This document shows, piece after piece, positions 34,401-41,707 of a stretch of DNA of 64,000 nucleotides. The stretch spans positions 372,001 to 436,000 of the forward strand of contig NZ_QUBQ01000001.1 in assembly GCF_003388735.1 (NCBI RefSeq). The letters are read 5' to 3'. Within the stretch, counting starts at the first letter, position 1; each line of letters starts with the position of its first letter. The stretch is from Paenibacillus paeoniae. GTDB taxonomy: Bacteria > Bacillota > Bacilli > Paenibacillales > Paenibacillaceae. Below the pieces are notes generated by a model. It had not been told where the DNA came from and ran no database searches. It was given only the letters and a program-made list of their open reading frames with translations. Both the position numbers and the translations under genes were made by a program.

Positions 34401-35195
34401 GTGATGATTGCGGGATTGAAGCCTTTTACGAACAAGAAAGGCAATGCGATGGGTTTTATGGAGGTAGAAGATCGGATTATGCGTGTGGAAGCCGTCGTTT
34501 TCCCGGCCGTGTGGAAGCGCGTAGGCGCAAAGCTTGCCAAAGACGGGCTTGTCATCGTGCAAGCCAAGGTTCAGCATGAGGACGAGGATTTCAAGCTGCT
34601 TGTGGATGATGTCATTCCTTTGGAAGGGACGGTCGACTACTTGGCGTCGCAGGTTCGGCGATTGCGCCAAGCGGCTCGCGCACGATCATCGCGGACGGAT
34701 GCAGGCCGCTCTATAAATAATCCGCAGCAGTCATCAACGGTAGCCGGCACGACGACTCGTCCGTCTTCCAGCGGTAAGGACGATGCTCCAGCGGAGCCAA
34801 AACAACCGCAGCATGCCCTTCCATCTGGCGAGCGGCCGCAGCCGGAGCGGACAGTGATGGAGTCTGAATCCCGTTCCGTTCATCGGGGCGATCATTCGCG
34901 GCCTGCAGCCGTTCAAGTTCCAGCACAGTCCCGAGCCGCTGATAGCGGCGGAACGAAGGCAGGAAAGCGGCAGCTGTTGTATATGAAGATTACGGAGAAC
35001 AGCGAGCGCACGGAAGTGCTGAATGCTCTGAAGCAGCTGCTGCTCTCCCATCCCGGTCCGATCGACTGCGCCTTATTCTATGAACGGGAAGGCAAAGCAA
35101 TGGCGCTAAGCGCCAGCCATCGCGTGAGACCGGGTCCTGAATTGATCAGATCCATCGAGGCCTTGCTTGGCCCAGGCACTGCGATTATCAAGTGA
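31425..35195 (+). CDS. dnaE: DNA polymerase III alpha subunit (DnaE type)
   Basis: The 1256-residue replicative polymerase starts with a PHP domain (VHLHAHSEYSLLDGA, about 10-210). The palm follows, with GPGRGSSAGSLVAY and the catalytic PDIDIDFNDERRDEV block near 400. Then come a thumb/fingers region with RYRPGPMEF-like ALYRPGPMEFIPKY, tandem helix-hairpin-helix motifs, and an OB-fold (about 965-1080). Between the OB-fold and the final 70 residues is a low-complexity Ser/Arg/Gln/Pro linker (about 1080-1180). ATG 31425 has AGGAGG 11 bases upstream; an ATG at 31389 has none. It is divergent from ytrH. Confidence 0.92.
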   Translation: MGVSAGQEGAFVHLHAHSEYSLLDGAARIRDLAARAAELGMRALALTDHGVMYGAIPFYRACRANGIKPIIGCELYLTAGSRFEKGPRKDNPTYHLIVLAKDETGYRNLMKLSSIAHLEGFHYKPRVDMEMLAKHAEGLVCLSSCLNGEVSQHLLYDRMDEAREAALRYQAIFGDDFYLELQDHGMLEQKKVATAMIGLARETSIKLVATNDVHYLKPEDAGVQDVLICIGTGKTVEDADRMRMTTDQLYMKSGEEMAALFRHVPEAIDHTVEIANKCNLELTFGRAALPVFRPVPAGTSSTQYLAELCRNGLISRYAGLPEWSDGSDFQARAEERLAYELSVIENMGFSDYFLIVWDFIRFAHERGIRTGPGRGSSAGSLVAYALRITDVDPLKYKLLFERFLNPERISMPDIDIDFNDERRDEVIAYVSAKYGEEHVAQIITFGTMAAKAAVRDVGRALNVPFQEVDRAAKLIPNQLGITLEEALRQSEELRAACERQPKTDALLKMAIKVEGMPRHASTHAAGVIISKEPLTHYVPLQGGSESIPLTQYSMEHLEAIGLLKMDFLGLRTLSILERTLSWVKELFQKEIDFRTIDDSDPHTYAMLGRGDTTGIFQLESTGCRRVLREMKPSTFEDIISVLALYRPGPMEFIPKYIGGKHGVLDVSYPHPKLEPILKDTYGIIVYQEQIMQIASLMAGFSLGEADLLRRAVSKKKREVLDEERAHFVKGSLGQGYSEEEANKVYDMIVRFADYGFPRAHAAAYGVLAFQTAWLKAHYPVPFMASMMASVTGNMRKTAEYADECRRMGIEVLAPDLNESSVTFTPVGGAIRFGLASIKNVGTQAIDAILRERENGPFLSFLDLCKRVDLRVVNKRVLESLIQAGAFDSMSGHRSQLLASLEETVETAVKWRKEKEELQIEMFGFEEVQNWDVELPDITPYTTSQKLDFERELLGMYLSGHPLDSAAELLDKLELERLVDLNEAADGTIAMVGVMIAGLKPFTNKKGNAMGFMEVEDRIMRVEAVVFPAVWKRVGAKLAKDGLVIVQAKVQHEDEDFKLLVDDVIPLEGTVDYLASQVRRLRQAARARSSRTDAGRSINNPQQSSTVAGTTTRPSSSGKDDAPAEPKQPQHALPSGERPQPERTVMESESRSVHRGDHSRPAAVQVPAQSRAADSGGTKAGKRQLLYMKITENSERTEVLNALKQLLLSHPGPIDCALFYEREGKAMALSASHRVRPGPELIRSIEALLGPGTAIIK

Positions 35196-35297
35196 GAACG
35201 GAGCGCTCTTCTTATCGGATTTTGTATTTCTATGCACATAATGGCTTGTACACGCATATGCATAGAGATACAAGCAGGCCCGAGAGGAAGGATGTCC

Positions 35298-35789
35298 GTG
35301 AACGCAATCGAGAAATGGCTGGAGACGCGCGGCGTAACCGTAGAAGATATCTCAGAAATTGTATATACGCTGCAATCACCCTATAATGCGGATCTTCGCA
35401 TAGAGGAATGCCGGGAGAGCGTGCGAGCGGTGCTCGAAAAGAGAGAAGTGCAATATGTGCTGTATACGGGCATTGCCCTGGATGAACTGGCCGAGCGCAA
35501 GCTGCTTCCCGAGCCGCTCCAATCCATTATGGAACGCGACGAATCGCTGTACGGAGTTGACGAGACGCTGGCTCTTGGCATTACGAACGTATACGGCATG
35601 ATTGGACTTACGAGCTTCGGATATTTGGATAAAATGAAGCCTGGCATCATTCGCAAGCTGAACGTAAAAGGGGAGAAAATCCACGTCTTTCTGGATGATT
35701 TGGTTGCGGGTCTGGCAGCAGCGGCATCCGCCCGCATCGCTCATAGCGATCCGAAAGCCATTCGATATCATTTGCCGGATTCGCCATAA
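35298..35789 (+). CDS. Phosphatidylglycerophosphatase A-like protein (YutG-like)
   Basis: The 163-residue protein matches the PgpA family of the Bacillus YutG type: IALDELAERKLLPEPLQSIMERDESLYGVDETLALGITNVYGMIGLTSFGYLDKMKPGII, with a hydrophobic C-terminal region (FLDDLVAGLAAAASARI). Family members dephosphorylate phosphatidylglycerophosphate or act as low-activity phosphatases. GTG at 35298 has AGGAAGG six bases upstream; ATG at 35292 abuts the site, so either is possible. It follows dnaE by about 100 bases. Confidence 0.8.
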   Translation: MNAIEKWLETRGVTVEDISEIVYTLQSPYNADLRIEECRESVRAVLEKREVQYVLYTGIALDELAERKLLPEPLQSIMERDESLYGVDETLALGITNVYGMIGLTSFGYLDKMKPGIIRKLNVKGEKIHVFLDDLVAGLAAAASARIAHSDPKAIRYHLPDSP

Positions 35790-35918
35790 CTATGTTATCA
35801 TTATGGCATCATATGGCCTTTTGGCGGGATTGGTTTCGTTTTACTAGACAAGACGGCGACTGCCGTGAACGTTTGACAGGTTAACTTTGCTTACGCGGGG
35901 TTATCAGGAGGTACCAAG

Positions 35919-36107
35919 ATGTGGACGGTTATCTATATCGCACCAACAGCAAAAATGGCAGAAAACATCAAGAAGCGGCTTACGGAAGAAGGTTTTTTGA
36001 TAAAGGTCCGGCCCGTCAATCTGTCTAAACAGCAATATGAGATATTAGTTCCATCAGGCGAGCTTGAGGAAGTACAGGAAGTATTCAATTCCTTGTTCCG
36101 TTCTTGA
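35919..36107 (+). CDS. Small conserved protein between dnaE and acc genes
   Basis: The 62-residue protein (MWTVIYIAPTAKMAENIKKRL...) has a beta-alpha-beta pattern like DUF2007-type small signalling proteins. Similar short genes next to accD in Paenibacillus have been annotated as glutamate decarboxylase, which this cannot be. A strong site, AGGAGGTACCAAG, precedes the ATG. It lies 40 bases before accD and is probably co-transcribed with it. Confidence 0.75.
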   Translation: MWTVIYIAPTAKMAENIKKRLTEEGFLIKVRPVNLSKQQYEILVPSGELEEVQEVFNSLFRS

Positions 36108-36146
36108 TGGCTAATTCTACATTATTGCGCCTTGAGAGGTGTCACA

Positions 36147-37016
36147 GTGCAAATTAAGGACTTATTTTCGAAAAAAAAATATGCGACGATTCCCTCGGAG
36201 CGTCCCAAGCGTGATATTCCAGAAGGCTTGATGAATAAGTGCTCCAAGTGCGGCACGATTCAATATAGCAAAGAGCTGGAAAAAAACTTGAAGGTTTGCT
36301 CTTCATGCGGGCATCATTACCGGCTGAATGCGTGGGAACGGATCGGAATGACACTTGATGACGGGCATTTGACTGAATACGATGCCGCTATGGAATCGGT
36401 CGATCCGTTGTCCTTCCCGGGCTACGCTGGCAAGCTGGAGCAACAGAAAGCCAAATCGAACCTTCGCGATTCCGTTGTGACGGGCGATGGCAAGATTGGC
36501 GGCTTTCCTGTTGTTGTTGCTGTGATGAGCTTCGACTTCTTCACAGGCAGCATGGGCTCCGTCGCTGGCGAGAAAATTACAAGAGCGATCGAAGCGGCTC
36601 ATGAGAAGAAGCTTCCTCTTATCATTTTCTCGACATCGAGCGGCGCTCGTATGCAGGAAAGTATACTGAGCTTGATGCAGATGGCTAAGACGAGCGCTGC
36701 GCTGGCGAAGTTTCAAGGAGCGGGCGGGCTTTACATTTCCGTCTTTACAGACCCGACGACTGGCGGCGTATCCGCCAGCTTCGCGAGCCTTGGCGACTAC
36801 AATTTGGCCGAGCCTGGCGCTTTGATCGGCTTTGCTGGACGTATCGTCATTGAACAGACGATACGTCAGAAGCTGCCGGACAACTTCCAGACGGCCGAAT
36901 TCAACTTGCAGCATGGTCAGTTGGATAAAGTCGTGCATCGTAAGGATATGAAGGCGACGCTTACGAAGCTGCTGGACATGCATTGCGAAAAGGAGGGATC
37001 GTTCCATGGCGAATGA
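36147..37016 (+). CDS. accD: Acetyl-CoA carboxylase carboxyltransferase beta subunit
   Basis: This 289-residue subunit begins with a four-cysteine zinc ribbon (Cys32, Cys35, Cys51, Cys54: CSKC..CSSC) and then a crotonase-fold carboxyltransferase domain ([23 protein letters not shown]). With AccA it transfers the carboxyl group from biotin to acetyl-CoA to make malonyl-CoA. GTG at 36147 follows GAGAGGTG; a TTG 15 bases earlier overlaps the site. The last ten bases overlap accA. Confidence 0.93.
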   Translation: MQIKDLFSKKKYATIPSERPKRDIPEGLMNKCSKCGTIQYSKELEKNLKVCSSCGHHYRLNAWERIGMTLDDGHLTEYDAAMESVDPLSFPGYAGKLEQQKAKSNLRDSVVTGDGKIGGFPVVVAVMSFDFFTGSMGSVAGEKITRAIEAAHEKKLPLIIFSTSSGARMQESILSLMQMAKTSAALAKFQGAGGLYISVFTDPTTGGVSASFASLGDYNLAEPGALIGFAGRIVIEQTIRQKLPDNFQTAEFNLQHGQLDKVVHRKDMKATLTKLLDMHCEKEGSFHGE

Positions 37017-38079
37017 ACTGCCTTTTGAGAAGCCGATCGTGGAATTGCGCCAGAAAATCAAGGAATTGAAGAGCCTGAGTGTAGACAAAGGCATTGATTT
37101 CTCTGAGGAGATTCTGCGGCTGGAGGAACGCTGCAAGCAGCTGGAAGAAGAACTGTACAGCGAGCTTACGGCTGCCCAGAAGATGCATCTGGCGCGTCAT
37201 CATCAGCGTCCGACATCGCTCGATTTCATCGGCGCGATCTTTTCCGATTTCATGGAGTTGCATGGCGACCGTCTGTTCGCAGACGATCTGGCGATCGTGG
37301 GCGGCCTTGCCAAGCTGAACGGAGTGCCGGTTACTGTTATCGGCCATCAGCGAGGCAAAGACACACGCGATAATATTGCCCGTTTCTTCGGCAGTCCCCA
37401 TCCGGAGGGCTTCCGTAAGGCGCTGCGTCTTATGCAGCAGGCGAACAAATTCAATCGCCCGATCATTACGTTTATAGATACAAAGGGCGCCTATCCGGGC
37501 AACACGGCAGAAGAACGCGGACAATCGGAGGCGATTGCGCGCAATTTGCGTGAGATGGCCGGTTTCGGCGTGCCTATTATCTGCGTAGTCATTGGTGAAG
37601 GCGGAAGCGGCGGAGCGCTGGCGCTTGGTGTCGGCAACCGCGTATTGATGCTCGAGAACGCCATCTACTCGGCCATATCGCCGAACGGCGCAGCCTCCAT
37701 CCTATGGAAGGACGCGTCGCGAGCCGATCAGGCAGCCGAGGCGATGAAGATTACAGCGAAGGATCTCCTTGAGTTTGGCATTATCGAGCAGATCATCGAG
37801 GAGCCGCAGGGCGGTGCCCATCGCGATCTGGAGTTCCAGGCGGAGCGTATTAAGGAAGGTCTCTGGAGCCAGCTTCAAGAGCTTCTGAAGCTGAACGCCG
37901 AGGAGCTGATCGAAGATCGCTACAACAAGTTCCGCAAGATTGGATACTTCCAGATGGCCGAGCTTGAAGCGGCTGAGGATGGCTTGGAACAATCTGCGGC
38001 AACAGAGCTTAACAGCGGCTTGAACGACTCCATCGCAAGCGATGCCAAGGGACAGGAAGCTGCCCCAACCCTTAACTAA
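37006..38079 (+). CDS. accA: Acetyl-CoA carboxylase carboxyltransferase alpha subunit
   Basis: The 357-residue subunit has the coiled N-terminal helix region ([16 protein letters not shown]) and the carboxyltransferase core: [61 protein letters not shown]. It is about 35 residues longer than common AccA because of an acidic, Ala/Ser-rich C-terminal tail ([16 protein letters not shown]...). The ATG overlaps accD by 11 bases, which fits equimolar production of the two subunits. Confidence 0.93.
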   Translation: MANELPFEKPIVELRQKIKELKSLSVDKGIDFSEEILRLEERCKQLEEELYSELTAAQKMHLARHHQRPTSLDFIGAIFSDFMELHGDRLFADDLAIVGGLAKLNGVPVTVIGHQRGKDTRDNIARFFGSPHPEGFRKALRLMQQANKFNRPIITFIDTKGAYPGNTAEERGQSEAIARNLREMAGFGVPIICVVIGEGGSGGALALGVGNRVLMLENAIYSAISPNGAASILWKDASRADQAAEAMKITAKDLLEFGIIEQIIEEPQGGAHRDLEFQAERIKEGLWSQLQELLKLNAEELIEDRYNKFRKIGYFQMAELEAAEDGLEQSAATELNSGLNDSIASDAKGQEAAPTLN

Positions 38080-38174
38080 CGTATACAATCGCTTTAACGC
38101 GGAGGACAAGCCCGCGGAAGCGTGTATTTATATTCAAAAAAGACATTTCAGGCACTAAACGGAGGAAACATAAC

Positions 38175-39929
38175 ATGCGCAAAACTAAGATCGTTTGTAC
38201 AATCGGACCTTCCAGCGAATCACTGGAAAACACTAAGAAACTCATTCAAGCCGGGATGAACGTAGCCCGTCTTAACTTCTCGCACGGAGACTTCGAGGAG
38301 CATGGCAACCGGATCAAAAACGTTGGACTGGCTAATGTTGAGCTCGGCACATCGGTAGCGATCCTGCTCGATACAAAAGGTCCGGAAATCCGTCTGGGCA
38401 AACTGAAGGAAGAGCCGATTGAACTGGTGCAAGGCGATGCGATTACGCTGACAACGGAAGAAATTCTGGGTGACCGCACGCGTATCCCGGTAACGTACAA
38501 TAATCTTCCGAACGACCTGACTGTAGGTTCGACTGTTCTGATCGATGACGGTCTGATCGGTCTGACAGTTGAGTCCATTGAAGGCACGGAAGTTCACTGC
38601 CGTATCGTGAACAACGGTCCAATCAAGAGTAAAAAAGGCGTCAACGTTCCTGGCGTGAAAATCTCGTTGCCAGGCATCACCGAAAAAGATGCGAACGATA
38701 TCGTATTCGGTATCGAGCAAGGCGTCGACTTTATCGCAGCTTCCTTCGTGCGTAAAGCAAGTGACGTTCTGGAAATCCGCGAATTGCTGGAGAAGCACAA
38801 CGCAGGCCATATCCAAATCATCTCCAAAATCGAAAACCAGGAAGGCGTAGACAACCTGGATGAAATTCTGGAAGTGTCCGACGGTCTGATGGTTGCGCGT
38901 GGCGACCTTGGCGTAGAGATTCCTGCTGAAGAAGTACCGCTCGTTCAAAAAATGATGATCAAAAAATGTAATCGCGTAGGCAAGCCGGTTATTACGGCAA
39001 CCCAAATGCTTGATTCCATGCAACGCAACCCGCGTCCGACTCGTGCGGAAGCGAGTGACGTAGCGAATGCGATCTTCGACGGTACGGATGCGATCATGCT
39101 TTCCGGTGAGACAGCTGCCGGCAAATACCCGGTTGAATCGGTTCAAACGATGTCACGTATTGCTGAACGCGCTGAGAGCGCGCTTGAGTATCGTGAAATC
39201 TTCATCAAACAAGCGAATGCTCAGCAAACTTCCGTAACGGAAGCGATTAGCCAAGCGGTAGCCAATTCTGCACTGGATCTGAACGCAAAAGCGATCATTA
39301 CATCCACGCAAAGCGGCTTTACAGCTCGTATGGTATCCAAATACCGTCCGAAAGCGCCAATCATCGCTGTTACAACGGATACTAAAGTAATGAGACGTCT
39401 TGCACTGGGCTGGGGCGTTATCCCGGTTAAGGGAGCAGATGCGGTTACAACGGACGAAATGTTCGATAATGCCGTTGAAGGCGCACTGGGCACAGGCATT
39501 CTGGCACTGGGCGATACAGTTGTTATTACAGCAGGCGTACCAGTTGGATTCGCTGGCACAACAAACCTGATGAAAATTCATCACATTGGCGAACTTCTGG
39601 CTAAAGGCCAAGGAATCGGCAGCCAAACCGTAACGGGTAAGCTTGTGGTAGCTCGTACGCCGCAAGAAGCTAATGAGAAAGTACAGCAAGGCGATATTCT
39701 TGTTACTGTAGCGACAGACAAGGAATATATCCCTGCATTCGAGAAAGCGGGAGCTGTCATTACGGAGCAAGGCGGCATTACTAGCCATGCGGCCGTATGC
39801 GGTCTTAACCTGAGCGTTCCGGTTATTCTAGGCGTGACAGGTGCTATGGATACGCTGAAGGATGGTATGGAAGTTACCGTGTATGCGGAAACTGGCTTTA
39901 TCTACTCCGGCCAATCCAAAGTACTGTAA
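38175..39929 (+). CDS. pyk: Pyruvate kinase with C-terminal PEP-utiliser domain
   Basis: The 584-residue enzyme starts [15 protein letters not shown] and shows [37 protein letters not shown], and the catalytic-lysine region. It has about 110 extra C-terminal residues including [21 protein letters not shown], the phosphohistidine-domain-like extension typical of Bacillales pyruvate kinase. It forms pyruvate and ATP from PEP and ADP. AACGGAGGAAACATAAC precedes the ATG. It follows accA by 95 bases with no pfkA between. Two terminators follow. Confidence 0.94.
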   Translation: MRKTKIVCTIGPSSESLENTKKLIQAGMNVARLNFSHGDFEEHGNRIKNVGLANVELGTSVAILLDTKGPEIRLGKLKEEPIELVQGDAITLTTEEILGDRTRIPVTYNNLPNDLTVGSTVLIDDGLIGLTVESIEGTEVHCRIVNNGPIKSKKGVNVPGVKISLPGITEKDANDIVFGIEQGVDFIAASFVRKASDVLEIRELLEKHNAGHIQIISKIENQEGVDNLDEILEVSDGLMVARGDLGVEIPAEEVPLVQKMMIKKCNRVGKPVITATQMLDSMQRNPRPTRAEASDVANAIFDGTDAIMLSGETAAGKYPVESVQTMSRIAERAESALEYREIFIKQANAQQTSVTEAISQAVANSALDLNAKAIITSTQSGFTARMVSKYRPKAPIIAVTTDTKVMRRLALGWGVIPVKGADAVTTDEMFDNAVEGALGTGILALGDTVVITAGVPVGFAGTTNLMKIHHIGELLAKGQGIGSQTVTGKLVVARTPQEANEKVQQGDILVTVATDKEYIPAFEKAGAVITEQGGITSHAAVCGLNLSVPVILGVTGAMDTLKDGMEVTVYAETGFIYSGQSKVL

Positions 39930-39952
39930 ACTTAACTTTATAATGAATAGAG

Positions 39953-39982
39953 AGCGATGGTGTCTACACCGTCGCTTTTTAT
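39953..39982 (+). terminator. First intrinsic terminator after pyk
   Basis: AGCGATGGTGT pairs with ACACCGTCGCT around two bases and is followed by TTTTTATT. Confidence 0.85.
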
Positions 39983-39996
39983 TCAATTATCGGAAT

Positions 39997-40046
39997 AACC
40001 TCTATTGCGGCCGTTCAATCCAAACGGACCACGTTAGAGGTTTTTT
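39997..40046 (+). terminator. Second intrinsic terminator after pyk
   Basis: AACCTCTA pairs with TAGAGGTT, with an inner CCGTT/AACGG stem, followed by a six-T run. It acts in tandem with the previous terminator. Confidence 0.75.
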
Positions 40047-40103
40047 CTAACCATTAGCTTATGGCAGGTTGCAGATGCAAATAATAGAACGGGGGATGGA
40101 AAC

Positions 40104-40574
40104 TTGGAGAGGGAAGGCGCATGGAGATTGCATCCGATTCGGGTAAGATATCAGGAAACCGATCAGATGGGCGTTGTTTTTCATGGCAATTATGTAACCT
40201 GGTTCGAAGTTGGACGTACGGAATGGATAAGGTCGGCTGGTTATGATTACAAAACAATTGAGGGCAAAGGATTGTTATTGCCAGTCGTTGATCTGGCGTG
40301 CAAGTATGTTGCTCCTGCCCATTACGACGATCTCGTAGTGGTATGTACCCGAATTGCTGGCAGCTCGCCGCTGCGCGTAGAGTTTCAATCGCAGGTTCGC
40401 CGAGTTTCGGAGGCGGATTTTCAGGCAACGGAGGTGGCATATGGCGAGGAGCTTCCTGGAGAATTGCTCGTCGAAGGCGGCACCAAGCATGTCTGGGTCA
40501 ATCCACAGTGGCAGCCAGCCCGGCTGAATCGCGTGCTTCCGGAACTGTATGCGCTTATCGGCGGAAGTAAGTGA
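40104..40574 (+). CDS. Acyl-CoA thioesterase (YbgC/4HBT hot-dog family)
   Basis: This 156-residue protein has the 4-hydroxybenzoyl-CoA thioesterase signature VRYQETDQMGVVFHGNYVTWFEVGRTEWIR with the catalytic Asp in ETDQMG, and VDLACKYVAPAHYDD. It hydrolyses acyl-CoA or a related thioester in the cytoplasm; chain preference is unknown. Start is TTG at 40104 with GGGGGATGG upstream; no in-frame ATG exists nearby. The 51-bp tandem repeat begins about 25 bases after its stop. Confidence 0.85.
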   Translation: MEREGAWRLHPIRVRYQETDQMGVVFHGNYVTWFEVGRTEWIRSAGYDYKTIEGKGLLLPVVDLACKYVAPAHYDDLVVVCTRIAGSSPLRVEFQSQVRRVSEADFQATEVAYGEELPGELLVEGGTKHVWVNPQWQPARLNRVLPELYALIGGSK

Positions 40575-40600
40575 CAGGATGGGCCAAGAGCGCACCATTT

Positions 40601-41131
40601 AAGTCGCTCCTGCCGACCTAATTGTGTGAGAAGGTCAAGCGTGTACCATTTAAGTCGCTCCTGCCGACCTAATTGTGTGAGAAGGTCAAGCGTGTACCAT
40701 TTAAGTCGCTCTTGCCGACCTAATTGTGTGAGAAGGGCACGCGTGTACCATTTAGGTCGCTCCTGCCGACCTAATTGTGGGAGAAGGGCAAACGTGTACC
40801 ATTTAAGTCGCTCCTGCCGACCTAATTGTGGGAGAAGGGCAAGCGTGTACCTTTTAGGTCGCTTCTGCCGACCTAATTGTGGTAGAAGGTCAAGCGTGTA
40901 CCATTTAAGTCGCTCTTGCCGACCTAATTGTGGTAGAAGGGCAAGCGTGTACCATTTAAGTCGCTCTAGCCGACTTAATTGTGGGAGAAGGGCAAATGTG
41001 TACCTTTTAGGTCGCTCCAACCGACTTAATCCAGCCGGTAACGCTGATAGGCATCGTTCAAGTCGCTCCAACCGCCTTAATCCAGCAAGAAAGGTCCGTT
41101 CATATCCTTTAAGTTGATCGTATCGACTTAC
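40601..41131. repeat. 51-bp tandem repeat array, about 10.4 copies
   Basis: Copies of a 51-bp unit starting with AAGTCGCTCCTGCCGAC begin at 40601, 40652, 40703, 40754, 40805, 40856, 40907, 40958, 41009, 41060 and 41111, with no change in period. A degenerate partial unit precedes (about 40573-40600). The last two or three copies diverge. Each unit contains an inverted repeat: in the copy at 40956-40978 TTAAGTCG and CGACTTAA pair perfectly over a seven-base loop. Because 51 is a multiple of three, long frames run through the array on both strands, but none has a ribosome site. No spacers, so not a CRISPR. It fills the whole gap between the thioesterase gene and fxsA. Confidence 0.95.
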
Positions 41132-41186
41132 ATCTGTTTATTGGTCCGAAAATAATGATATGCATGCTACAAGCGAAAGGTGGAAT

Positions 41187-41582
41187 ATGATGTATAGGTG
41201 GATATTAGCGGCGATTATTATCGTGCCGATTATCGAGATTTGGGGCATTCTCCGGATGGGGGATTGGATCGGCGGTTGGAATACGTTCCTTCTTATTCTC
41301 GTATTAAGTGCAGCAGGCGCGTTGGTCACTCAATTTGAGGGCAGAAAAGTATGGCTGGAAGCGCAGAGGCAAATGCAATCCGGACAAATTCCGGGCCGGG
41401 CTATTATTGACGGGATATGTGTCCTTCTGGGCGGGCTATTGCTGCTGCTACCAGGATTTTTCAGTGATTTCCTCGGTATTATCATGCTTCTGCCGTTCAC
41501 GAGGCCCCTCTTTCGCAATATGATATTGCAGTGGCTGGAGAAACGGATGCGTAATGGCAACTTTACGATCAGACGTTTCTAA
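41187..41582 (+). CDS. fxsA: FxsA-family membrane protein
   Basis: The 131-residue protein has hydrophobic spans at about 3-22, 33-50 and 75-96 and the FxsA pattern IIEIWGILRMGDWIGGWNTFLLILVLSAAGALVTQFEG...GGLLLLLPGFFSDFLGIIMLLP. FxsA-type proteins affect sensitivity to phage exclusion in E. coli; function in Firmicutes is unknown. AAAGGTGG precedes a double ATG at 41187/41190. Its place near pyk and citZ fits the Bacillales gene order. Confidence 0.88.
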   Translation: MMYRWILAAIIIVPIIEIWGILRMGDWIGGWNTFLLILVLSAAGALVTQFEGRKVWLEAQRQMQSGQIPGRAIIDGICVLLGGLLLLLPGFFSDFLGIIMLLPFTRPLFRNMILQWLEKRMRNGNFTIRRF

Positions 41583-41587
41583 CAATG

Positions 41588-41604
41588 TTTACATGAAATT
41601 AACA
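41588..41604 (+). promoter_or_regulatory. Pho-box-like direct repeat upstream of ppk
   Basis: TTTACA (41588-41593) and TTAACA (41599-41604) repeat with an 11-base period, the pattern bound by Bacillus PhoP (TTHACA repeats). Only two good copies are visible; TTCTAA at 41577 would be a weak third. Confidence 0.4.
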
Positions 41605-41707
41605 ATTCGATAATGTGCCAAAAATAGTCATCTATCATAATGATATCGATAGCATAGGCTGTGGCTTGCTTCAGCAAACCACATCGAAAGCGAGGAAAAG
41701 GATCACC

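Noticed and set aside
38220..39146. A 308-codon minus-strand frame antisense to pyk
   Set aside because: It is fully covered by the pyk coding sequence, with Cys/Phe/Arg-rich nonsense composition.
40421..41071. A 216-codon minus-strand frame and a 163-codon plus-strand frame (40626-41117) with 17-residue peptide repeats
   Set aside because: They arise because the 51-bp repeat is a multiple of three; neither has a ribosome site, and the minus frame ends inside the thioesterase gene.
40601..41131. CRISPR array
   Set aside because: The repeats are contiguous with no unique spacers and no cas genes are nearby.
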